From Pseudacidovorax intermedius (GTDB lineage Bacteria; Pseudomonadota; Gammaproteobacteria; Burkholderiales; Burkholderiaceae_C): DNA of 64,000 bases. Position 1 is the stretch's first letter. The number at the start of each line of letters is the position of its first letter. The stretch is taken from positions 95,774 through 159,773 of the forward strand of contig NZ_QQAV01000011.1 in assembly GCF_003350475.1 (NCBI RefSeq), read 5' to 3'. The position numbers and the translations under genes were made by a program. Of the stretch, positions 8,299 through 17,034 are shown piece by piece. The notes under the pieces are model-generated. The model saw nothing but the letters and a program-made list of their open reading frames with translations. It had not been told where the DNA came from and searched no databases.

Positions 8299-11172
8299 AT
8301 GAGCGATTCCCCCGCGTCCATCTACAACGCCTATCAAGGCAACAGTTACCTCTTCGGCGGCAATGCGCCCTATGTCGAAGAGATGTACGAGAACTATCTC
8401 GCCAACCCCGGCAGCGTGCCCGACAACTGGCGCTCGTACTTTGATGCACTCCAGCACGTGCCGGCGTCGGACGGAAGCGATTCCCGCGATGTTCCGCATC
8501 AACCTGTCATCAATGCCTTCGCCGAGCGCGCCAAGCAGGGCGGCACCCGCGTCGTCGAGGCCAGCGGCGCCGACTCCGAGCTGGGTCGCAAGCGCACGGC
8601 CGTCCAGCAGCTGATCGCCGCCTACCGCAACGTCGGCGCCCGCTGGGCCAACCTGGATCCGCTGCAGCGCGCCGAGCGCCCGGCCATCCCCGAACTGGAG
8701 CCGTCGTTCTACGGCTTCGCCGACGCCGACCTCGAGACGGTCTTCAACACCAGCAACACCTTCTTCGGCCGCGACACCATGTCGCTGCGCGATCTGCTGA
8801 ACGCTCTGCGCGAAACGTACTGCGGCACCATCGGCGTCGAGTACATGTACATGACCGACCAGGCGCAGAAGCGCTGGTGGCAGCAGAAGCTCGAAGCCGC
8901 ACGCACCAACCCCAAGCTCAGCGCCGAGAAGAAGAAGCATGTGCTCGAGCGCCTGACGGCCGCCGAAGGCCTGGAGCGCTTCCTGCACACCAAGTACGTC
9001 GGCCAGAAGCGCTTTTCGCTGGAAGGCGGCGAAAGCTTCATCGTGGCCATGGACGAGCTGGTTAACGGCTCCGGCGCCAAGGGCGTGCAGGAAATCGTGA
9101 TCGGCATGGCGCACCGCGGCCGTCTGAACGTGCTGGTCAACACCCTGGGCAAGGCGCCCAAGGACCTGTTCGCCGAGTTCGACCACACGGCCCCCGAAGA
9201 CCTGCCCAGCGGCGACGTGAAGTACCACCAGGGCTTCAGCTCGGACGTGACCACGCCCAGCGGCCCGATGCACCTGAGCCTGGCCTTCAACCCCTCGCAC
9301 CTGGAAATCGTGAACCCGGTGGTCGAAGGCTCGGTGCGCGCACGCATGGACCGTCGCGGCGACAAGCGCGGCGCCTCGGTGCTGCCCGTGCTCGTGCACG
9401 GTGACGCGGCCTTCGCAGGCCAGGGCGTCATCATGGAAACGCTGGCCCTGGCCGAAACCCGCGGCTACTACACCGGCGGCACGATCCACATCGTCATCAA
9501 CAACCAGATCGGCTTCACCACCTCCGATCCGCGCGACAGCCGCTCCACGCTCTACTGCACCGACGTCGTCAAGATGATCGAGGCGCCCGTGCTGCACGTG
9601 AACGGCGACGATCCCGAAGCGGTGGTGCTGTGCATGCAGCTGGCCCTGGAATACCGCCAGGAGTTCAACAAAGATGTCGTTGTCGACATCATCTGCTTCC
9701 GCAAGCTGGGCCACAACGAGCAGGACACGCCCTCGCTCACCCAGCCGCTGATGTACAAGAAGATCGCTGCCCACCCCGGCACGCGCAAGCTGTACGCCGA
9801 CAAGCTGGCGGCCCAGGGCCTGGGCGAGACGCTGGGCGACGACATGGTCAAGGCGCAGCGCGCCGCCTTCGACGCCGGCAAGAACACGGTCGATCCGGTC
9901 CTGACCGACTTCAAGCGCAAGTACGCGGTGGACTGGAGCGCCTTCTCCAACAAGAAGTGGACGGACGCCGCCGAGACCGCGCTGCCGCTCGCCGAATGGA
10001 AGCGTCTGGCCGAGAAGATCACCACGGTGCCCGAGGGCTTCACGGTGCATCCGCTGGTCAAGAAGGTGCTGGACGACCGCGCCGCCATGGGCCGCGGTGA
10101 CGTCAACGTCGACTGGGGCATGGGCGAGCACATGGCCTTTGCATCCCTGGTGGCCAGCGGCTACCCGGTGCGCCTGTCGGGCGAGGACTGCGGTCGCGGT
10201 ACCTTCACCCACCGCCACGCCGTGCTGCACGACCAGAACCGCGAGAAGTGGGACACCGGCACCTATGTGCCTCTGCAGAACGTGGCCGAGAACCAGGCCC
10301 CGTTCGTGGTCATCGACTCCATCCTGTCCGAAGAGGCAGTGCTGGGCTTCGAATACGGCTACGCGTCCAACGACCCGAACACCCTGGTGATCTGGGAAGC
10401 CCAGTTCGGCGACTTCGCCAACGGCGCCCAGGTGGTGATCGACCAGTTCATCGCATCCGGCGAGGTGAAGTGGGGCCGTCTGAACGGTCTGACGCTGATG
10501 CTGCCGCACGGCTACGAAGGCCAGGGCCCCGAGCACAGCTCGGCCCGCCTGGAGCGCTTCATGCAGCTGTCGGCCGACACCAATATCCAGGTGGTGCAGC
10601 CCACGACGGCCAGCCAGATCTTCCACCTGCTGCGCCGCCAGATGGTGCGCAACCTGCGCAAGCCGCTGGTCATCATGACCCCGAAGTCGCTGCTGCGTAA
10701 CAAGGACGCGACCTCGCCGGTGTCGGAGTTCATCAAGGGCGGCTTCCAGACGGTCATCCCGGACGTCAAGGAACTGAAGGCCGACAAGGTCAAGCGCATC
10801 GTCGCCTGCTCGGGCAAGGTCTACTATGACCTGGCCAAGAAGCGCGAAGAGAAGGGCGCCGACGACGTGGCCATCATCCGCGTCGAGCAGCTGTACCCGT
10901 TCCCGCACAAGGCTTTCGCGGCCGAGGTCAAGAAGTACCCCAATGCGGCAGACATCGTGTGGTGCCAGGACGAGCCCCAGAACCAGGGTGCCTGGTTCTT
11001 CGTGCAGCACTACATCCACGAGAACATGCTCGACGGCCAGAAGCTGGGCTACTCCGGCCGCGCCGCCTCGGCCTCGCCTGCAGTGGGTTACGCCCACCTG
11101 CACCAGGAGCAGCAGAAGGCCCTCGTCGACGGTGCCTTCGGCAAGCTCAAGGGCTTCGTCCTGACCAAGTAA
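8299..11172 (+). CDS. sucA: 2-Oxoglutarate dehydrogenase E1 component
   Basis: Thiamine-diphosphate enzyme that decarboxylates 2-oxoglutarate and passes the succinyl group to lipoyl-E2 in the TCA cycle. 957 residues, normal for proteobacterial SucA (~933-960). The N-terminal segment (SIYNAYQGNSYLFGGNAPYVEEMYENY) is the E2-binding region. The core has IGMAHRGRLNVLVNTLGK, a thiamine-diphosphate site around HGDAAFAGQGVIMETLAL and INNQIGFTTS, and the C-terminal domain GYEGQGPEHSSARLERF. GGAGG at 8284-8288 is the ribosome binding site. First gene of a sucA-sucB-lpdA-zapE-15244 run; a stem without T run follows before sucB. Confidence 0.97.
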   Translation: MSDSPASIYNAYQGNSYLFGGNAPYVEEMYENYLANPGSVPDNWRSYFDALQHVPASDGSDSRDVPHQPVINAFAERAKQGGTRVVEASGADSELGRKRTAVQQLIAAYRNVGARWANLDPLQRAERPAIPELEPSFYGFADADLETVFNTSNTFFGRDTMSLRDLLNALRETYCGTIGVEYMYMTDQAQKRWWQQKLEAARTNPKLSAEKKKHVLERLTAAEGLERFLHTKYVGQKRFSLEGGESFIVAMDELVNGSGAKGVQEIVIGMAHRGRLNVLVNTLGKAPKDLFAEFDHTAPEDLPSGDVKYHQGFSSDVTTPSGPMHLSLAFNPSHLEIVNPVVEGSVRARMDRRGDKRGASVLPVLVHGDAAFAGQGVIMETLALAETRGYYTGGTIHIVINNQIGFTTSDPRDSRSTLYCTDVVKMIEAPVLHVNGDDPEAVVLCMQLALEYRQEFNKDVVVDIICFRKLGHNEQDTPSLTQPLMYKKIAAHPGTRKLYADKLAAQGLGETLGDDMVKAQRAAFDAGKNTVDPVLTDFKRKYAVDWSAFSNKKWTDAAETALPLAEWKRLAEKITTVPEGFTVHPLVKKVLDDRAAMGRGDVNVDWGMGEHMAFASLVASGYPVRLSGEDCGRGTFTHRHAVLHDQNREKWDTGTYVPLQNVAENQAPFVVIDSILSEEAVLGFEYGYASNDPNTLVIWEAQFGDFANGAQVVIDQFIASGEVKWGRLNGLTLMLPHGYEGQGPEHSSARLERFMQLSADTNIQVVQPTTASQIFHLLRRQMVRNLRKPLVIMTPKSLLRNKDATSPVSEFIKGGFQTVIPDVKELKADKVKRIVACSGKVYYDLAKKREEKGADDVAIIRVEQLYPFPHKAFAAEVKKYPNAADIVWCQDEPQNQGAWFFVQHYIHENMLDGQKLGYSGRAASASPAVGYAHLHQEQQKALVDGAFGKLKGFVLTK

Positions 11173-11183
11173 GTCCCCGCCAC

Positions 11184-11210
11184 GGAGGCCGGTGCGTTGC
11201 GCCGGCCTCC
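11184..11210 (+). terminator. Hairpin between sucA and sucB (attenuator or mRNA-stability element)
   Basis: GGAGGCCGG (11184-11192) and CCGGCCTCC (11202-11210) form a perfect 9-bp stem just after the sucA stop. Only TGTTCTTG follows, so full termination is unlikely. A T7 run at about 11226-11233 is too far away to act with it. It probably tunes E1 to E2 stoichiometry or protects the 3' end. Confidence 0.5.
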
Positions 11211-11279
11211 TGTTCTTGCGCGCCCCATTTTTTTGTCGTTCGCGGGCGTGTTTCCCTCGAATAAGCAGAGTCCATAAAA

Positions 11280-12548
11280 ATGTCCATCGTTGAAGTCAAG
11301 GTTCCCCAGTTGTCCGAGTCCGTGGCCGAAGCCACGATGCTGCAGTGGAAGAAGAAGGCCGGCGAAGCCGTCACGGCCGATGAAATCCTGATCGAGATCG
11401 AGACCGACAAGGTCGTGCTCGAAGTGCCGGCGCCCGCGTCCGGTGTGCTGGCCGAGATCGTGCAGGCCGACGGTGCCACCGTCGTCGCCGACCAACTGAT
11501 CGCCAAGATCGACACCGAAGGCAAGGCCGGCGCCGCCGCCCCCGCACCGGCTGCCGCCGCACCGGCGCCCGCTGCTTCGGCCCCCGCCGCTGCTGCACCG
11601 GCCGCCACGGGCGGTGCCAAGTCCGACGTGGCCATGCCTGCCGCCGCCAAGCTGCTGGCCGACAACGGCCTGAAGACCAGCGACGTCGCCGGCTCCGGCA
11701 AGGACGGCCGCGTGACCAAGGGCGACGTGCTGTCGGCCGTGGCCGGTGGTGCCACCGCCGCCAAGGCACCCGCCGTTCAGATCCCGACCGGCGCGCCCAA
11801 GACCGCGCTGCCGCAGGTCGCCGCGCCCACCGCCGCCAACCTGGGCGACCGCCCCGAAGAGCGCGTGCCCATGAGTCGCCTGCGCGCCCGCATCGCCGAG
11901 CGCCTGCTGCAGTCGCAGTCCACCAACGCCATCCTGACCACCTTCAACGAGGTGAACATGGCCCCGGTGATGGACCTGCGCAAGAAGTTCCAGGACGCCT
12001 TCACCAAGGAGCACGGCACCAAGCTGGGCTTCATGAGCTTCTTCGTCAAGGCGGCCGTGCACGCCCTCAAGAAGTACCCGGTGCTCAACGCTTCGGTCGA
12101 CGGCAACGACATCATCTACCACGGCTACTTCGACATCGGCATCGCCGTCGGCTCGCCGCGCGGCCTGGTGGTGCCGATCCTGCGCAATGCCGACCAGATG
12201 AGCTTCGCCGACATCGAGAAGAAGATCGCCGAGTTCGGCAAGAAGGCCCAGGAAGGCAAGCTGTCCATCGATGAGATGACCGGTGGCACCTTCTCCATCT
12301 CCAACGGCGGCACCTTCGGTTCGATGCTCTCGACGCCCATCATCAACCCGCCCCAGTCGGCCATCCTGGGCGTGCACGCCACCAAGGACCGCGCCGTGGT
12401 CGAGAACGGCCAGATCGTGGTGCGCCCGATGAACTACCTGGCGATGAGCTACGACCACCGCATCATCGACGGCCGCGAGGCCGTGCTGGGCCTGGTCGCG
12501 ATGAAGGAAGCGCTGGAAGATCCCTCGCGCCTGCTGTTCGATATTTGA
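11280..12548 (+). CDS. sucB: 2-Oxoglutarate dehydrogenase E2 component (dihydrolipoyl succinyltransferase)
   Basis: Core acyltransferase of the complex, transferring succinyl from lipoate to CoA. 422 residues. A single lipoyl domain (1-76) carries the lipoylated Lys44 in [11 protein letters not shown]. An Ala/Pro-rich flexible linker (about 82-115) follows, then the peripheral subunit-binding domain (about 118-155, [14 protein letters not shown]...GRVTKGDVL), a second linker and the catalytic domain ending in [14 protein letters not shown] with His393 and Asp397. The C-terminal RLLFDI is typical of SucB. It lies 107 bases after sucA in the same direction. Confidence 0.96.
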   Translation: MSIVEVKVPQLSESVAEATMLQWKKKAGEAVTADEILIEIETDKVVLEVPAPASGVLAEIVQADGATVVADQLIAKIDTEGKAGAAAPAPAAAAPAPAASAPAAAAPAATGGAKSDVAMPAAAKLLADNGLKTSDVAGSGKDGRVTKGDVLSAVAGGATAAKAPAVQIPTGAPKTALPQVAAPTAANLGDRPEERVPMSRLRARIAERLLQSQSTNAILTTFNEVNMAPVMDLRKKFQDAFTKEHGTKLGFMSFFVKAAVHALKKYPVLNASVDGNDIIYHGYFDIGIAVGSPRGLVVPILRNADQMSFADIEKKIAEFGKKAQEGKLSIDEMTGGTFSISNGGTFGSMLSTPIINPPQSAILGVHATKDRAVVENGQIVVRPMNYLAMSYDHRIIDGREAVLGLVAMKEALEDPSRLLFDI

Positions 12549-12585
12549 CCCACCCCCGTTTCTTGCTCACTGCGTGTAGCCGAAT

Positions 12586-12637
12586 CCCCCCTCAAGGGGG
12601 CGCACCCGGCGGCCCGGCAAAGCCGGTTCCGCGGGTG
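12586..12637. repeat. Dispersed GC-rich intergenic repeat, copy 1
   Basis: A CCCCCCTCAAGGGGG hairpin followed by a block (12596-12637) in which the core pairs as a dyad (CACCCGG ... CCGCGGGTG). The block recurs almost unchanged at 22796-22839. Such elements are scattered in the intergenic DNA of many Comamonadaceae (recollection, not searched). This copy sits inside the suc operon, between sucB and lpdA. Confidence 0.7.
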
Positions 12638-12711
12638 CATGCGAGCGGGCTTCGCTGCGCTTGCCCTGGTGTGGGCGCACGTTGGTGAGTCGATCCGAAC
12701 GAAAGAACATC

Positions 12712-14139
12712 ATGTCCAAGCAATTCGACGTCATCGTCATTGGCGGTGGCCCCGGCGGCTACATCGCCGCCATCCGCGCGGCCCAGCTGGGCTTCAACAC
12801 CGCCTGCATCGACGAGTGGAAGAACGGCAAGGGCGGCCCGGCGCCGGGCGGCACCTGCACGAACGTGGGCTGCATCCCCTCCAAGGCCCTGCTGCAGTCC
12901 TCCGAGCATTTCGAGCACGCCAACAAGCACTTCGCCGAGCACGGCATCACGGCCTCCGACGTCAAGATGGACGTGGCCAAGATGCTGGCCCGCAAGGACG
13001 GCGTGGTGAAGCAGAACAACGACGGCATCCTGTACCTGTTCAAGAAGAACAAGGTCAGCTTCTTCCACGGCCGCGGCTCCTTCGTGAAGGCAGCCGAGGG
13101 CGGCTATGAGATCAAGGTCGCCGGCGCCGCCGAAGAGACCCTGGTCGGCAAGCACATCATCGTGGCCACGGGCTCCAACGCCCGCCAGCTGCCCGGCGTG
13201 CCCTTCGACGAAGAGACCGTGCTCTCCAACGACGGCGCGCTGCGCGTCGGTGCCGTGCCCAAGAAGCTGGCGCTGATCGGCTCCGGCGTGATCGGCCTGG
13301 AGATGGGCTCGGTGTGGCGCCGCCTGGGTGCGGACGTCACCATCCTGGAAGGCTTGCCGACCTTCCTGGGCGCCGTGGACGAGCAGATCGCCAAGGAGGC
13401 CAAGAAGGCCTTCGACAAGCAGGGCCTGAAGGTCGAGCTGGGCGTGAAGGTAGGCGAGGTCGCCAAGACCAAGGCCGGCGTGAGCATCGACTACACCGAC
13501 GCCAAGGGCGAGGCCAAGAAGCTGGAAGCCGACAAGCTGATCGTCTCCATCGGCCGTGTGCCCAACACCATCGGCCTGAATGCCGAGGCCGTGGGCCTCA
13601 AGCTGGACGACCGCGGCGCCATCGTGGTGGACGACGAGTGCAAGACCAGCCTGCCCAACGTGTGGGCCGTGGGCGACGTGGTGCGCGGCCCGATGCTGGC
13701 GCACAAGGCGGAAGAAGAGGGCGTGGCCGTGGCCGAGCGCATCGCTGGCCAGCATGGGCACGTCAACTTCAACACCATTCCCTGGGTCATCTACACCAGC
13801 CCCGAGATCGCGTGGGTCGGCCGCACCGAGCAGCAGCTCAAGGCCGACGGCGTGAAGTACAAGGCCGGCACCTTCCCCTTCCTGGCGAACGGCCGCGCAC
13901 GCGCGCTGGGCGACACGACGGGCATGGTCAAGTTCCTGGCCGATGCCACCACCGACGAGATCCTGGGCGTGCACATCGTGGGCCCGATGGCCAGCGAGCT
14001 GATCTCCGAAGCCGTGGTTGCGATGGAGTTCAAGGCCTCGGCCGAGGACATCGCCCGCATCTGCCATGCGCACCCGTCGCTGTCCGAAGCGACCAAGGAA
14101 GCCGCGCTGGCCGTCGACAAGCGTACGCTGAACTTCTGA
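12712..14139 (+). CDS. lpdA: Dihydrolipoyl dehydrogenase (E3) of the 2-oxoglutarate dehydrogenase complex
   Basis: FAD enzyme that reoxidises dihydrolipoamide on E2 with NAD+. 475 residues. The FAD Rossmann motif is [17 protein letters not shown] (11-27), the redox disulfide Cys49/Cys54 is in [16 protein letters not shown], the NAD motif is [18 protein letters not shown], the second FAD contact is [21 protein letters not shown], and the catalytic His-Glu motif HAHPSLSE is near the C-terminus. ATG 12712 is chosen because the protein then begins at the usual [14 protein letters not shown]; an ATG at 12661 would add 17 non-homologous residues. It may also serve as L-protein for the glycine cleavage system encoded at 54-59 kb. 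Confidence 0.96.
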   Translation: MSKQFDVIVIGGGPGGYIAAIRAAQLGFNTACIDEWKNGKGGPAPGGTCTNVGCIPSKALLQSSEHFEHANKHFAEHGITASDVKMDVAKMLARKDGVVKQNNDGILYLFKKNKVSFFHGRGSFVKAAEGGYEIKVAGAAEETLVGKHIIVATGSNARQLPGVPFDEETVLSNDGALRVGAVPKKLALIGSGVIGLEMGSVWRRLGADVTILEGLPTFLGAVDEQIAKEAKKAFDKQGLKVELGVKVGEVAKTKAGVSIDYTDAKGEAKKLEADKLIVSIGRVPNTIGLNAEAVGLKLDDRGAIVVDDECKTSLPNVWAVGDVVRGPMLAHKAEEEGVAVAERIAGQHGHVNFNTIPWVIYTSPEIAWVGRTEQQLKADGVKYKAGTFPFLANGRARALGDTTGMVKFLADATTDEILGVHIVGPMASELISEAVVAMEFKASAEDIARICHAHPSLSEATKEAALAVDKRTLNF

Positions 14140-14140
14140 G

Positions 14141-15247
14141 TTGGCCCTCCCGTCCGTCAAGGAGGCCTACGAGGCCGAACTCAAGGGCCGCGGCTACAGC
14201 GCCGATCCCGCGCAACTGCGCGCGGTCGACGCGCTGGACCGCTGCGCCCGCGAGTGGGCCGAGTACAAGGCCCAGCGTTCTAACGCCTTCAAGAAGCTGA
14301 TCCACCGCCCGGACGTTCCGCGCGGTGTCTACATGTATGGTGGCGTCGGGCGCGGCAAGAGCTTCCTGATGGACTGCTTCTTCAATGCGGTGCCCATCAA
14401 CCGCAAGACGCGCCTGCACTTCCATGAGTTCATGCGCGAGGTGCACCGCGAACTGGCGGACCTGCAGGGCATCCAGAACCCGCTCGACGAGCTGGGCAAG
14501 CGCATCGCCAAGCGCTTCAAGCTGATCTGCTTCGACGAGTTCCACGTCGCCGACATCACCGACGCGATGATCCTGCATCGCCTGCTGGTGGCCATGTTCG
14601 ACAACGGGGTGGGCTTCGTGACCACCTCCAATTTCAAGCCTGACGACCTTTATCCGGACGGGCTGCACCGCGACCGCATCCTGCCGGCCATCGACCTGCT
14701 CAACGCCCGGCTGGAGGTCATCAACGTGGACAACGGCACCGACTACCGGCGCCGCACGCTGGAGCAGGTGCGCCTCTACATCACGCCCAACGACAGCGGC
14801 TCCGAGAAGGAGCTGCGCAAGATCTTCGACAAGCTGGCGGAGAAGGGCGACGACACCCCGGTGCTCAACATCGAGAAGCGCGAGATCCGCGCCCGGCGTC
14901 GTGCCGGCGGCGTGGTGTGGTTCGACTTCCGCACGCTGTGCGGCGGCCCGCGCTCGATGAACGACTACCTGGAGATTGCCAGCCAGTTCCACACCGTGCT
15001 GCTGTCCGACGTGCCCGAGATGCCGGTGCGCATGGCCTCGGAAGCGCGCCGGTTCACCTGGCTGGTGGACGTGTTCTACGATCGACGGGTGAAGCTCGTG
15101 CTCTCGGCCGCGGTGCCGCCTGAGCAGCTCTACACCGAAGGGCCGCTGGCGCACGAGTTTCCACGCACCGTCTCGCGACTGAACGAAATGCAGTCGGCCG
15201 AGTTCCTGGCGCTGGAGCGCCGTACCGTGGACACCCGCCTCACATGA
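14141..15247 (+). CDS. zapE: Cell division protein ZapE (AFG1-like ATPase)
   Basis: 368-residue AFG1/ZapE-family ATPase (E. coli ZapE 375), a cytoplasmic factor that associates with the Z ring in homologues. Walker A is GGVGRGKSFLMD, Walker B is LICFDEFHVADITDAM; LTTSNFKP-like VTTSNFKPDDLYPDGL and FVLSAAVPPEQLY-type stretches are characteristic. The start is a TTG at 14141, one base after the lpdA stop; no ATG or GTG lies upstream in frame and the next ATG is inside the ATPase core. The tight spacing implies translational coupling to lpdA. Its stop overlaps the next start (ATGA). Confidence 0.92.
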   Translation: MALPSVKEAYEAELKGRGYSADPAQLRAVDALDRCAREWAEYKAQRSNAFKKLIHRPDVPRGVYMYGGVGRGKSFLMDCFFNAVPINRKTRLHFHEFMREVHRELADLQGIQNPLDELGKRIAKRFKLICFDEFHVADITDAMILHRLLVAMFDNGVGFVTTSNFKPDDLYPDGLHRDRILPAIDLLNARLEVINVDNGTDYRRRTLEQVRLYITPNDSGSEKELRKIFDKLAEKGDDTPVLNIEKREIRARRRAGGVVWFDFRTLCGGPRSMNDYLEIASQFHTVLLSDVPEMPVRMASEARRFTWLVDVFYDRRVKLVLSAAVPPEQLYTEGPLAHEFPRTVSRLNEMQSAEFLALERRTVDTRLT

Positions 15248-15915
15248 GCTTTTCCCTTCGCCTTGCCACGCTGATGCTGGTCGCCGTGTCCGCGGGCGCC
15301 GTGTTGGCCCAATCCGCCGTGTCGGTGGCTGCGCCCGGTTCGGGACAGGCGGCGGACGAACGCGAGCGCATCGGCGTCGAGCGCAAGGCCGAAGAGGTGC
15401 GCTACTCGGCCCGCCGGGCCCAGTGCTACCAGCGCTTCGCCGTCGATGACTGCCTCAATGCCGAGAGCCGTTTGCACCGCGAGACGCTGGACGGGCTCAA
15501 GCGGCGTGAAGCCGTGCTCAATGATGCGGAGCGCCGCCAACGAGGCGAAGACGCCCTGCGTCGCATCCAGGACAAACAGGCCAACCCGCCTGCGCGCGAC
15601 CTGCCCCAGGAACGCGACCGGAACCGACAGGCTCAGCAGGACCGAGAGCAGCGCAACGCCGACCATGCAGCCAGCCGGGCCGCCACCGCCGCGCAGGCGT
15701 CGCAGCGCCGGCAGCAGTTCGAGGACCGGCAGAAGGCACAGGCCGAGAAGGCGGCCGAGCGGGCCCAGCGGCGCACCCAGGATGCCGCGGAGCGCGAACG
15801 CTACGAGCGTCGGCAGGTCGACGCCGAGCAGCGCCGCACAGACGCCCAGCGCCGCAACGCCGCGCGCACCAAGCCGCCGGCGGCGCCGCTGCCGGATCCG
15901 GCGGCCAAGCCCTGA
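15244..15915 (+). CDS. Exported charged coiled-coil-like protein of unknown function
   Basis: 223 residues with a signal peptide (1-22, cut likely after VLAQ). The mature protein has no recognisable domain. It is extremely rich in Arg, Gln, Glu and Ala (for example QRRQQFEDRQKAQAEKAAER at about 155-175), predicting a long amphipathic helix, and ends in a Pro/Ala tail. Two cysteines occur in RRAQCYQRFAVDDCLN (about 58-70), which could form a periplasmic disulfide; this Cys-containing segment is the part most likely to be conserved. Starts by a 4-base overlap with zapE, so it is the last gene of the suc operon read-through. Function unknown. Confidence 0.8.
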   Translation: MSFSLRLATLMLVAVSAGAVLAQSAVSVAAPGSGQAADERERIGVERKAEEVRYSARRAQCYQRFAVDDCLNAESRLHRETLDGLKRREAVLNDAERRQRGEDALRRIQDKQANPPARDLPQERDRNRQAQQDREQRNADHAASRAATAAQASQRRQQFEDRQKAQAEKAAERAQRRTQDAAERERYERRQVDAEQRRTDAQRRNAARTKPPAAPLPDPAAKP

Positions 15916-16034
15916 ATCCGCGCTGGCGCCGGCGCGATGTGGCTGCGCCTGCCCAGCAGGCAAAGCCACCAGGTCCCAGGGCGAGCCGCCAGTTTGGCGG
16001 CGAGCGGCTGAAGCCGCCGTATCGGCGGCCGTCC
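15916..16034. other. Convergent intergenic region with two hairpins lacking T runs
   Basis: Between the exported protein and the PP2C gene, which converge. GCCGCC-AGTTT-GGCGGC (15985-16001) and GCCGCCG-TAT-CGGCGGC (16013-16029) are both perfect stems. Neither has a T tract on either strand, so they may support Rho-dependent or weak bidirectional termination. Confidence 0.4.
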
Positions 16035-16862
16035 TCAGCGCTGCGGGCTGCTGTCCATGAACGCGTCGAGCGCGGCGAAGGAGGGCGCGGCCGGCTTGCC
16101 GGGCAGGTCCTCCACCTTCACCAGGATCAGCGACAGGTTGTCGCCCGCCCCGCCAGCGCGGCGGCGCGCCTCGTTCACCAGCATCTCGGCCGCTGCGCGG
16201 GCCGGGTATCGCGCGATGACTGCTCCGAACTCCTCGGGCGTGAAGTAGTGCCAGAGCCCGTCAGAGCAGGCCATCAACGCATCGCCGGGCTGGACGCCAT
16301 CAATGGCCTCGAGGTCCATCGGCGGCAGGGTGGATTGCATGCCGAGGCAGCCCACGAGGATGTTGGCCTTCGGATGGCGCAAGGCCTCGTCCTCGTCCAG
16401 CTCGCCGCGCTGCACCAGCACCTCGACATAGGAATGGTCGCGCGTGCGGCGCACCAGGCGGCCGCGGCGGAACAGGTAGATGCGCGAATCGCCGGCGTGG
16501 ATCCAGGCGCCCCGGCCGTCGGGGTCGAGCAGGAAGGCCGCCACGGTGCTGTGCGGCTCCTGTTCGCTCGACAGGGCGGTCAGCCGGATCACAGTGTGGG
16601 CTTCGTCGACCAGCTGGCGCAGCAGCCGGTCCGGATCGTCCGTGCCCGGTGCATAGCGGGCGAACAGCTGCTGCGCGGTCATGATGACCTGCTCCGAGGC
16701 CTTGCGGCCGCCGCTGCGGCCGCCCATGCCGTCGGCGACCACCGCGAGAAGGCAGCCCGGGCGCTGGGGATGCCCGATCAGGGCGACCTGATCCTGTTGG
16801 TAAGGCCGGTCTCCCTGGTGGAGACCCGTGGCAGCGGACAATCGGAAACCGGTGTGAGGCAT
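16035..16862 (-). CDS. PP2C-family serine/threonine protein phosphatase
   Basis: 275-residue soluble metal-dependent phosphatase (Stp1/PrpC-like). The metal-binding and catalytic motifs of the PPM family are present in order: HQGDRPYQQDQV, LLAVVADGMGGRSGG, GAWIHAGDSRIYLFRRGRL, RDHSYVEVLVQRGELDEDEA, LMACSDGLWHYFTPEE and AGDNLSLILVKV. It probably dephosphorylates Ser/Thr residues of cytoplasmic proteins. The cognate kinase that is often adjacent is absent here. It is divergent from the helicase gene and ends in a region convergent with the exported coiled-coil protein. Confidence 0.92.
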   Translation of the reverse strand: MPHTGFRLSAATGLHQGDRPYQQDQVALIGHPQRPGCLLAVVADGMGGRSGGRKASEQVIMTAQQLFARYAPGTDDPDRLLRQLVDEAHTVIRLTALSSEQEPHSTVAAFLLDPDGRGAWIHAGDSRIYLFRRGRLVRRTRDHSYVEVLVQRGELDEDEALRHPKANILVGCLGMQSTLPPMDLEAIDGVQPGDALMACSDGLWHYFTPEEFGAVIARYPARAAAEMLVNEARRRAGGAGDNLSLILVKVEDLPGKPAAPSFAALDAFMDSSPQR

Positions 16863-17034
16863 TGGCGCGGTCGGCGCCGCGGCGCGCCAACGAGAAGGCT
16901 ATGTGGCTGTCTGACACCCATTATCGAGCGATCCAGTGACACCGTTAAACACAATTCACAGTTTCTCCTTTGTCGAAAGCTTGTGTCTGCCAGGAGCGAC
17001 GCCCAGGCACCCGTCGACCGGGAGGAAGGGCTAG

